This document shows positions 56,997-64,000 of a stretch of DNA of 64,000 nucleotides, piece by piece (within the stretch, counting starts at the first letter, position 1; the number at the start of each line of letters is the position of its first letter). The position numbers were made by a program, and so were the translations under genes. The notes beneath the pieces are model-generated. The model was not told the DNA's origin. It did not search any database and worked only from the letters and a program-made list of their open reading frames with translations. The DNA is from Chloroflexota bacterium (GTDB lineage Bacteria > Chloroflexota > Dehalococcoidia > Lucifugimonadales > Lucifugimonadaceae). The stretch lies in contig PCAM01000021.1 in NCBI GenBank assembly GCA_002730555.1, forward strand, positions 1-64,000, read 5' to 3'.

Positions 56997-57335
56997 ATGA
57001 GACTCTCCGGGTTTACGCGAATCGGCGCAATGATCGGGTTCTTTGGCGCTTTCGCCATCATGCTGATCTCCGCGCTCCAGTTCGATTCCGACGAGGTGTC
57101 ACGTAAAGATGTGCTCCTGGCGGAGTTGCTGTTCGGGGTGCCGATATTCACTATCGCAGGCGCTGCTATCGGCGCGGGGTGGGACTTCTTCGAGAAACGG
57201 AGCGCTCCAGCAAACGCGCCAGATGTGGTCGAGACGGATGTAGATCCCGAGTCCGTGCCTGACGCCGCCGGCTCGATTCCCAATCCAACCCGCCGCCGCC
57301 GTCGCAAGCCGCCTGGTGGCCGACGCCAGCGTTGA
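56997..57335 (+). CDS. Small membrane protein with Arg-rich C-terminus
   Basis: 112 aa; two hydrophobic segments and tail 'TRRRRRKPPGGRRQR'. Confidence 0.5.
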   Translation: MRLSGFTRIGAMIGFFGAFAIMLISALQFDSDEVSRKDVLLAELLFGVPIFTIAGAAIGAGWDFFEKRSAPANAPDVVETDVDPESVPDAAGSIPNPTRRRRRKPPGGRRQR

Positions 57336-57483
57336 CGTTTGAGCGTTGTTCATAGCGATCGCTCGAAGCCTTGGCGATGCCAATTGTGGACGGGCTATTA
57401 CGGTTATCGACCGGTAGATGTATCATCCCGTCATCACAGAGGCGTGGGCTTGCGGCGAATGCCCCTCACATGCCAATTAATGC

Positions 57484-58023
57484 GTGATGAAGGAGAAAAG
57501 AGAATTGGTCGAACAACAGGCGGCGATCCTTAAGCCGGAGACTCTCGTTGAAGAGTTCAAGAAGAACGGCGTAACCCACGTGGTTACGATTCCGGACAGT
57601 GAGACCAACTACCTGTATGAGCTAATGCTGGAACAGGACTGGCTCGACGTGGTCCCGATTTCACGCGAAGGTGAGTCTCCGGGAACGGCGCTCGGGCTTG
57701 CGATCGCCGGAAAAGTTCCGGTAGTGCTGATTCAGAACACCGGGATGATGGAAGCCGGAGATTCGATCCGCGGCATGGCGATAGACGCCGGGTTCCCGAT
57801 GGTGTTCATTGTCGGATACCGGGGCTGGACTCGCAGAGGCGTAATCCGTGACAGCGCAGCGAAGTACACGGAGCCGTTCTTGACCGCGTTTGGGCTCGAC
57901 TATTACCTGGTAGAGACCAACACGGACGGCGACCGTATTTCAACCGCTTTCGAGCAGGCGAGGGCGACGAGTCGTCCGGTCGTCGTGCTGATCGGTGACG
58001 AGTACCACGGCTTCAACCGGTAA
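57484..58023 (+). CDS. TPP-dependent decarboxylase alpha-type subunit (ComD/phosphonopyruvate decarboxylase-like)
   Basis: 'NGVTHVVTIPDSETNYLYELML', 'ISREGESPGTALGLAIAGKVPVVLIQNTGMMEAGDSIRGMAI'; start may be internal TTG at 57505. Confidence 0.9.
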   Translation: MMKEKRELVEQQAAILKPETLVEEFKKNGVTHVVTIPDSETNYLYELMLEQDWLDVVPISREGESPGTALGLAIAGKVPVVLIQNTGMMEAGDSIRGMAIDAGFPMVFIVGYRGWTRRGVIRDSAAKYTEPFLTAFGLDYYLVETNTDGDRISTAFEQARATSRPVVVLIGDEYHGFNR

Positions 58024-58111
58024 TTCGTTTTCTCACGCGGCAGCGAAATGTTTGCGGCTGCGTGCAAGGCGACCGGTATCGGATATATTTCTACGCCCGG
58101 AGGAAAATTAG

Positions 58112-58699
58112 ATGATCAAAGCAGATGATGTTTACCGCATCTTTGAACCGCACCGCGGGAAAGCGATTATTACCGCAAGCGGGGTCGCTGGACGCAAGTG
58201 GCCACAGTCGAGCAATAACCCGGAACGTGACGTTTCCATGGGAAGCGCCATGGGCCAGACCACGTCCGCCGCATTTGGACTGGCGCTGGGATTACCGGAC
58301 GAAAAGGTAGTCCTGTTCGACTCAGAGGGCGCGCTGCTCATGAACCTGGGCGTGCTGGCCTCGATCGCCAACAAACAGCCGAAGAACTTCGTCCACTTCC
58401 TTCTCGACAACGAGGTTTACGCCACGACGGGCGGGCAGCCTGTCCCGAACAACACGAATATCGATTACGCGGGTATGGCGAAGGCCATCGGCTACGCGTC
58501 GACGCACCACTTCGACGATCTCGAAGAGTTCGCGACGCAGATCGAAAGCATCATGGCCGAAGAAGGCCCTGTGTTCGTTTCGATAAAGATCGTTCCTGAG
58601 ATCGAAAACTCGCCGGTGGGCTTGCGAGACTTGACACCGGCGCGGCCCCGTCCACAGACCATCGAGGAACTCAGGGCGGAACTGGGCATTACCGCTTAA
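58112..58699 (+). CDS. TPP-binding decarboxylase beta-type subunit (ComE-like)
   Basis: 'SMGSAMGQTTSAAFGLALGLPDEKVVLFDSEGALLMNLGVLASIANKQPKNFVHFLLDNEVYATTGGQPVP' TPP-binding domain. Confidence 0.92.
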   Translation: MIKADDVYRIFEPHRGKAIITASGVAGRKWPQSSNNPERDVSMGSAMGQTTSAAFGLALGLPDEKVVLFDSEGALLMNLGVLASIANKQPKNFVHFLLDNEVYATTGGQPVPNNTNIDYAGMAKAIGYASTHHFDDLEEFATQIESIMAEEGPVFVSIKIVPEIENSPVGLRDLTPARPRPQTIEELRAELGITA

Positions 58700-58736
58700 G
58701 GTTCCCGTCGCTGCCGGATCCTGAGGCACAGATAGC

Positions 58737-58765
58737 AAAAGGCGTCACCCGTGGTGGCGCCTTTT
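58737..58765. terminator. Bidirectional Rho-independent terminator
   Basis: AAAA-GGCGTCACC-CGT-GGTGGCGCC-TTTT, 9-bp stem with one G:T wobble, between convergent genes. Confidence 0.85.
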
Positions 58766-58794
58766 CGCGCGCTGCGCGATGGACGAAGAGGAAG

Positions 58795-59004
58795 TTAGCC
58801 GACCGCCAGGATGATTGCGACGATGACAACTATCACCAAAGCAGCGCCGATCGAAACGCCCCAGTTGCCGCCGCTTCGCGTCACTCTGTCGCCCACGCTG
58901 CGGCGTCCGGCGCGCTTGTTACGTTGCTCGGTGCAGGTCACGCAGGTGCAGGTTGGAGGGTGTGGGCTGCGGCCGTAGTCTCTATCCAGCAAAAGGGACT
59001 CCAT
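58795..59004 (-). CDS. Small C-terminally anchored membrane protein with CxCxxC motif
   Basis: 69 aa; 'TCTCVTCTEQR' followed by a single TM segment 'GAALVIVVIVAIILAVG'. Confidence 0.55.
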   Translation of the reverse strand: MESLLLDRDYGRSPHPPTCTCVTCTEQRNKRAGRRSVGDRVTRSGGNWGVSIGAALVIVVIVAIILAVG

Positions 59005-59335
59005 TTGAGGGGCGTCGTGGCCTACAGCATAGACCCGCCCGGCGATTCCCCTGAAACATCGGTGTGCAGACGGCAGCGTTGAGGGGCAGTGACCGAATGC
59101 GACCTATCGTGGATGCCGCTTCCGGGTCTGGACTGGTGGACATGGCGCCGAGGGACCTTCACCAACCGGTTCTCGATCAGACCAAACTGGAAACGGCACC
59201 CGCAACCACCCCTCCGACGGGGCAACTCGGTTGGTTCTGAACGGCGGCCCTGAAGGCCGGACACGTCAGATACAATCCCGGTCCTTACTCCCGGCAAGCC
59301 ATGAGAACGACCCGTATTTAGAAAGCTGCGACTCG

Positions 59336-60631
59336 TTGACATCAACGCCTCAGATCACCACCGATACCGCTTTTGCCATCGACAATTCGTCCATACACTT
59401 CGGCCCCGGCGTGACGCGAGAGGTCGGATTCGAAATGCGGCGGCTCGGGGCGAAGCGGGTGATGGTGGTCACCGACCCGCGGATTAAAGACAGCCGTGCG
59501 GTCGGCATCACTATGGAATCGTTGGCCGCAGAGGGCGTTGACGCCGTCCTGTTTGACCGCGTTGAGGTCGAACCGACAGACGCGTCGTTCAAGGATGCCA
59601 TCGCGTTCGCGGTAGACGGTGGGTTTGACGGCTATGTTGGAGTCGGTGGCGGGTCCGCAATCGACACATGCAAGGCCGCCAACCTTTACGCCACGTTCCC
59701 GGCCGATTTTCTCGACTACGTGAATGCTCCTATCGGCAAAGGCAAGCTGGCGCCGGGACCGCTGAAGCCGATGATCGCCATCCCGACCACGGCGGGCACC
59801 GGAAGCGAGACGACCGGCGGCGCAATCTTTGACCTGTTGGAGATGAAGGCCAAGACTGGGATTTCCGACCGTGCGATCCGCCCGGCGATAGGGCTGGTGG
59901 ACCCGGACAACACCGACACGATGCCGGCCATGGTGGCGGCCTGCAGCGGATTCGATGTACTGTGCCACTCGCTTGAGTCGTACACGGCGATGCCGTTCAG
60001 TGATAGAGAAGCGCCGGAGGACCCGGGCAAGCGGCCCGCCTACCAGGGTGCAAACCCGATCAGCGATGTGTGGGCGATGGCGGCGCTCGAGATGGTCGCA
60101 AAGAACATCATCCCAGCCGTCGAGGACCCGACGGACCGGGCTGCCCGCTCCAACATGATGCTCGCCGCCACGTTCGCCGGAGTCGGCTTCGGCAACGCCG
60201 GGGTTCACCTGGCCCACGGTATGTCGTACCCGGTGTCTGGAATGGTGAGAGAGTACGTCCCAGCCGGGTATCCGGAGGGCCACGCTATGGTCCCGCACGG
60301 CATGGGCGTGATCCTGTCCGCTCCCTCGGTATTCCGGTACACCGCGCCCATCAATCCCGAACGGCACCTGCACTGCGCAAGGCTGCTGGGTGCGGACACA
60401 GCGGGCGCCGGCCTCGAGGACGCTGGAGACCTTCTCGCGACCGCTATCGTCGGGTACATCCGAAAACTGGGTATGCCAAACGGGCTGTCGGGAGTCGGGT
60501 ACACGTCCGACGACATAGACGCCCTGGTGGCGGGGACCCTGCCGCAACACCGGGTGACCAAGTTGTCACCGCGGGCCATCGATAAATCCAGCCTGCGCGA
60601 GATGTTCCAAGACTCGATGACCCTCTGGTAA
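59336..60631 (+). CDS. Iron-containing alcohol dehydrogenase, hydroxyacid-oxoacid transhydrogenase (HOT/ADHFE1)-like
   Basis: 'FGPGVTREVGFEMRRLGAKRVMVVTDP', 'GVGGGSAIDTCKAANLY', 'IPTTAGTGSETTGGAIF', 'HLAHGMSYPVSG', 'PHGMGVIL'; TTG start 59336 preferred over ORF-track start. Confidence 0.92.
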   Translation: MTSTPQITTDTAFAIDNSSIHFGPGVTREVGFEMRRLGAKRVMVVTDPRIKDSRAVGITMESLAAEGVDAVLFDRVEVEPTDASFKDAIAFAVDGGFDGYVGVGGGSAIDTCKAANLYATFPADFLDYVNAPIGKGKLAPGPLKPMIAIPTTAGTGSETTGGAIFDLLEMKAKTGISDRAIRPAIGLVDPDNTDTMPAMVAACSGFDVLCHSLESYTAMPFSDREAPEDPGKRPAYQGANPISDVWAMAALEMVAKNIIPAVEDPTDRAARSNMMLAATFAGVGFGNAGVHLAHGMSYPVSGMVREYVPAGYPEGHAMVPHGMGVILSAPSVFRYTAPINPERHLHCARLLGADTAGAGLEDAGDLLATAIVGYIRKLGMPNGLSGVGYTSDDIDALVAGTLPQHRVTKLSPRAIDKSSLREMFQDSMTLW

Positions 60632-60704
60632 GAGCCGCACTGCGGACTGCACTCGATGAGCGTGATATTTAGAGAAGGCTCGGGGCGTTTAGAATCCTGT
60701 TTTC

Positions 60705-61448
60705 ATGCCGATAGATAAGACCGTAAATAGCTTTACAGAAGCCGTGTCCGATATTTCGGATGGGGCTGTTTTGATGATCGGCGGTTTTGGTGGCGCAGGG
60801 GGGATGCCGCATCTCCTCATGCTTGCGCTGCGCGACCAGGGCGCCCGGAACTTGACCATCATCGGCAACACCGCCGGCATCGCAGCGCCGACGGGATTTG
60901 GCTGGCCCGACGGTGTGGAGCCGATCGACCACGCCGTCTTGATCGAGAACGGCCAGATTGCGAAGGTCATAGCGTCCTTCCCGGTTTCCGGGTCTGTGTC
61001 CCGTCCCAACGCGTTTGAGAAGGGTTTCCGTGCCGGTGAAATTGAGCTTGAGCTGGTCCCGCAGGGGACGCTCGCGGAACGGATGCGCGCGGCAGGGGCG
61101 GGAATCGCCGCGTTCTACACGCCGACCGCAGCCGGCACGATGCTGGCCGACGGCAAGGAGTCACGGGTATTCGGCGGTAAAGAGCATGTGCTTGAACACG
61201 CCCTGTATGCCGATTTTGCGCTGGTGAGGGCGAGGACGGCAGACATGGTCGGCAATCTGGCATACACAGGAACGTCCCGGACATTCAATCCGCCGATGGC
61301 GATGGCAGCGAAGGTGACGATCGCCGAGGTCGACGAGATCGTTGAGCCGGGCGGAATCGACCCCGAACGCGTCGACACGCCGGGGATATACGTCCAACGC
61401 ATAGTGGCCCGCCCACCGGCGTCCGGTGGTGGGATGGTGCTGCCATGA
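60705..61448 (+). CDS. 3-oxoacid CoA-transferase subunit A
   Basis: 'DGAVLMIGGFGGAGGMPHLLMLALRDQG', 'IELELVPQGTLAERMRAAGAGIAAFYTPTA'. Confidence 0.94.
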   Translation: MPIDKTVNSFTEAVSDISDGAVLMIGGFGGAGGMPHLLMLALRDQGARNLTIIGNTAGIAAPTGFGWPDGVEPIDHAVLIENGQIAKVIASFPVSGSVSRPNAFEKGFRAGEIELELVPQGTLAERMRAAGAGIAAFYTPTAAGTMLADGKESRVFGGKEHVLEHALYADFALVRARTADMVGNLAYTGTSRTFNPPMAMAAKVTIAEVDEIVEPGGIDPERVDTPGIYVQRIVARPPASGGGMVLP

Positions 61449-61462
61449 GGGAGTTTCGGATG

Positions 61463-61516
61463 CCCTCTCTTCCAGCGGGAGAGGACTGGGACCCTGCTCT
61501 TCTGCGGAAGGGTGAG
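61463..61516. repeat. REP-like palindrome (CCCTCTC...GGGAGAGG family) between CoA-transferase genes
   Basis: CCCTCTCTTCCAGCGGGAGAGGACTGGGACCCTGCTCTTCTGCGGAAGGGTGAG; same core as at 10867 and 53435. Confidence 0.6.
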
Positions 61517-61555
61517 GAAGAACATACTGCTTAGCATTTCGGGAGTTCGGACCCC

Positions 61556-62236
61556 ATGACAGACCTCGCACCGCGCCTGGGCCGGGATGTGATAGCCATG
61601 CGCGTAGCACGGGAGTTCGGTGATGGCGACGTTGTGAACCTGGGGATTGGCATCCCCACGTTGTGCTCGGATTTCGTGCCGCCCGGTGTGCAGCTCATGT
61701 ACCACTCGGAAAGCGGCCTGCTCAACTGTGGCCCGCTGGCGGACGATGGCCACGGCGATGTCGATCTCATCAATGCCGGGGGGCAGTTTCTGAGCCCGAT
61801 CCCCGGGATGGCGTACTTCGACTCCGCAGAGGCGTTCGCCATGATTCGCGGCGGCCATATCGACGTCACCGCTCTTGGCGCGCTTCAGGTCTCGGCGACC
61901 GGCGACCTGGCGAACTGGTTCCTGCCCGCACGCGGCGTCGGAAACGTAGGCGGCGCAATGGACCTGGCGGCGGGCGCGAAACGCGTGATCGCTGCGATGG
62001 AGCACAACGGTCGCGACGGCACGCCCAAGATCGTGCCGGAATGCAGCTATCCGTTGACCGGAAAGGGATGCGTCAGCCTGATTGTCACCGATATCGCCGT
62101 GATCGAGGTGCTTCCCGGCGGCGCCGGGCTGCAGCTCATCGAGCACGCTCCGGGCTGGGATGCGGCCTCTGTCCAGTCACAGACCGAGGCCGAACTGGAG
62201 GTATCGCCGGACCTGACCGAGATAACACTCGTCTGA
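61556..62236 (+). CDS. 3-oxoacid CoA-transferase subunit B
   Basis: 'VVNLGIGIPTLCSDFVPPGVQLMYHSESGLLNCGP', 'NVGGAMDLAAGAKRVIAAMEHNGRDGTPKIV'. Confidence 0.95.
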   Translation: MTDLAPRLGRDVIAMRVAREFGDGDVVNLGIGIPTLCSDFVPPGVQLMYHSESGLLNCGPLADDGHGDVDLINAGGQFLSPIPGMAYFDSAEAFAMIRGGHIDVTALGALQVSATGDLANWFLPARGVGNVGGAMDLAAGAKRVIAAMEHNGRDGTPKIVPECSYPLTGKGCVSLIVTDIAVIEVLPGGAGLQLIEHAPGWDAASVQSQTEAELEVSPDLTEITLV

Positions 62237-62427
62237 CCGATGACAGGGAGACTGTGCGCATTCGTCGGCGTCCGGAATGCGGTCTCCGACGCGTCTGTCC
62301 GGGTTGCGTGAGGAATCTGACCTGGTGATCGGGCTCAGTCGGAATGCGCGATTTCACTTATGTCGTTGTCCTCCACCCACCGCGGTGGCGTACGAGCTTC
62401 ACCGACGGCGCTGAGGTTTAATAGTCT

Positions 62428-63723
62428 CTACCTGAGTTCTCGGAACGACCTAGAACGGGCAAACATCACGATAATGACGATGAACGAGAACCCGTTACCA
62501 AGTATCAATGCTGTTTCGGCGCCAAACTTTTCGGCGGTAAACCCACCCAGCATCCAGCCCAACGGGAAGAGCTGCAAAGTCAGGCCGAATACTGCCATGA
62601 TCTTGCCCCTCAGATGCTCGGGTGCATACGTCTGGAACAAAGTAGCTACGGTTGAAATGTAGAAAGATGCGGCGATTCCAAACAAGAACAACAACACTGC
62701 CGAGAAGTAAAAATCCCGTGAGAACCCGAAAAGAATAGCTACAGGGTCAAAGATAATAACCGTAAGGATCAACAGCCAGCCCTTGTGTTTAACGTCTCCA
62801 AGGAAGGCCAGTCCCAACCCCCCAACAAACCCCCCGATTCCGAACGAAGCCATCAGAATTCCGAATCCCGACTCCCCTACTTCAAGAACGTCACGAGCAT
62901 AGACCGGAATAATCGGAAAGATAAAACCGGCGATCAACCCCAGAACGTTCAGGGCCACCAAAATTCGTAACGGAGGAGACGACTTCACGTAAGAAAGTGC
63001 ATCTTTTATATCGGTCAACGGGTTCGATCCCGGCAAGCGTTCCGTACGTGTACGTGTCTTGATCTTCCATGTGGCGTAAATCACTGGTACGTAAATCACA
63101 GTTATCACGAAGTACACCGGCGCTACCCCCATCACACCCAGCAAAGCACCACCCGCCGCCGGACCCGCGATCCCCCCAACGGTAGCCAGAGACTGGTTAA
63201 GTGAGACTGCCGAGAGCAGTCTCCGACGGCCAACTATGTCCTGGACGATTGTCTGGGTGGCTGGCATACCGAATGCAATGGCACCACCTTGTGCAATCGA
63301 GAGAAAAAGCAAATGCCAGATAGAAATCGCGTCGATAACAACCAGGTAACCAACGACAAGATTAACCAGCCCTAACCCTAGCCGCACCCACAGTAGTATG
63401 TCCCTCTTGGGCCAACGATCTGACGCGACACCTCCTACGAGGCCCAGCAAGATTATGGCAATTGCAGGCGATCCATTAATCACCCCGACCCAAGCCTGTG
63501 AATCAGTTAATTCAAGCGCAAGCCATGACTGCACTACATTCCGCATCTGGAACGCCATGAACAGCATCATGTTCGCTAGGAAAACATACCGAAAATCGGT
63601 AATCCGCATGAGCTGCAGCACGGCGGACTGTTCGTCGGAATCTTCCTGCAATATCGACTCTTGCTCGATATCCTGAGGTTGATCGTCCGTGTTCGATTCT
63701 TCGCCGGTACCTGAATTCGCCAT
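62428..63723 (-). CDS. MFS transporter (EntS-like)
   Basis: 431 aa; 'FRYVFLANMMLFMAFQMRNVVQSWLALELTDSQAWVGVI...GGVASDRWPKRDILLWVRLGLGLVN'. Confidence 0.92.
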   Translation of the reverse strand: MANSGTGEESNTDDQPQDIEQESILQEDSDEQSAVLQLMRITDFRYVFLANMMLFMAFQMRNVVQSWLALELTDSQAWVGVINGSPAIAIILLGLVGGVASDRWPKRDILLWVRLGLGLVNLVVGYLVVIDAISIWHLLFLSIAQGGAIAFGMPATQTIVQDIVGRRRLLSAVSLNQSLATVGGIAGPAAGGALLGVMGVAPVYFVITVIYVPVIYATWKIKTRTRTERLPGSNPLTDIKDALSYVKSSPPLRILVALNVLGLIAGFIFPIIPVYARDVLEVGESGFGILMASFGIGGFVGGLGLAFLGDVKHKGWLLILTVIIFDPVAILFGFSRDFYFSAVLLFLFGIAASFYISTVATLFQTYAPEHLRGKIMAVFGLTLQLFPLGWMLGGFTAEKFGAETALILGNGFSFIVIIVMFARSRSFRELR

Positions 63724-63881
63724 ACCATCAAGTCTCTAACTGAACGGACGGTGGTGCAATCCGCCACCGCCTTAGGCCTTAGATGGGTCTGTGCCTACGT
63801 CTTCACAATTGATCCGATCTGATGCTGCATCTACACTCGCCGGGCCATGTAGAAAAGCTCTCAGCGGAACGGATCATTAGC

Positions 63882-64000
63882 TTGCAATTCGGTATCGCCA
63901 TCACCACGTCGGTCAATCCCGCAACTACGGCGGAAGGGCAGGCCCGATACGTAACCGCGATGTCGGACGAAATAGAGCGGCTCGGGTTCGATTCGCTCTG
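63882..64000 (+). CDS. Partial CDS, probable LLM-class flavin-dependent oxidoreductase (N-terminus)
   Basis: TTG start; reads LQFGIAITTSVNPATTAEGQARYVTAMSDEIERLGFDSLW, continuing off the window. Confidence 0.55.
   Translation, partial: MQFGIAITTSVNPATTAEGQARYVTAMSDEIERLGFDSL

Noticed and set aside
59342-60550. 402-aa minus-strand ORF opposite the HOT-type alcohol dehydrogenase
   Set aside because: Antisense shadow frame with no domain match.
1-64000. CRISPR arrays, prophage structural genes, complete transposases, rRNA operons
   Set aside because: None seen in the supplied ORFs or by reading; repeats present are short dispersed palindromes rather than regularly spaced arrays.

Overview
The 64 kb window is a dense bacterial chromosomal segment of about 50 genes. 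Its gene content resembles uncultured Chloroflexota / SAR202-type genomes, but that placement is inference from gene content only. It opens with tRNA-Ala(TGC) and a strong terminator. Housekeeping loci include hpt, typA, gmk-aroA-tyrA and metF. There is a large catabolic and redox repertoire: lutABC, glycerate kinase, RraA-like, tandem M20 peptidases, several D-2-hydroxyacid dehydrogenases, split TPP decarboxylases, CehA/McbA, bicupins, a tartrate-dehydrogenase-like enzyme, IlvD/EDD dehydratase, a HOT-type Fe-alcohol dehydrogenase and CoA-transferase AB. The most interesting region is a contiguous minus-strand cluster (about 31.6-42.5 kb) for corrinoid/tetrahydrofolate one-carbon transfer. It encodes a MetF-MetV fusion, a methyl-THF:corrinoid methyltransferase, a 'virulence factor' domain protein, a homocysteine S-methyltransferase, an orphan, a UroD-type methyltransferase, a corrinoid protein, a small Cys-rich protein, a RACo-like ASKHA activator, an ArsR-methyltransferase fusion and MetF. 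Three promoters in this cluster share one 29-bp TTGACn-N17-TTATRT module with an embedded ATATAA-N8-TTATAT inverted repeat, which predicts a dedicated regulon, most simply controlled by the ArsR-methyltransferase. Other notable items are a poly-C(10) tract that puts an acyltransferase-3 out of frame with its apparent start, several decayed genes (enolase superfamily, ABC-F, hydroxyacid dehydrogenase), a 142-bp MITE-like element, and several families of dispersed intergenic palindromes, one lying between the two CoA-transferase subunit genes. All calls come from reading the sequence and supplied ORFs; no database search was run.
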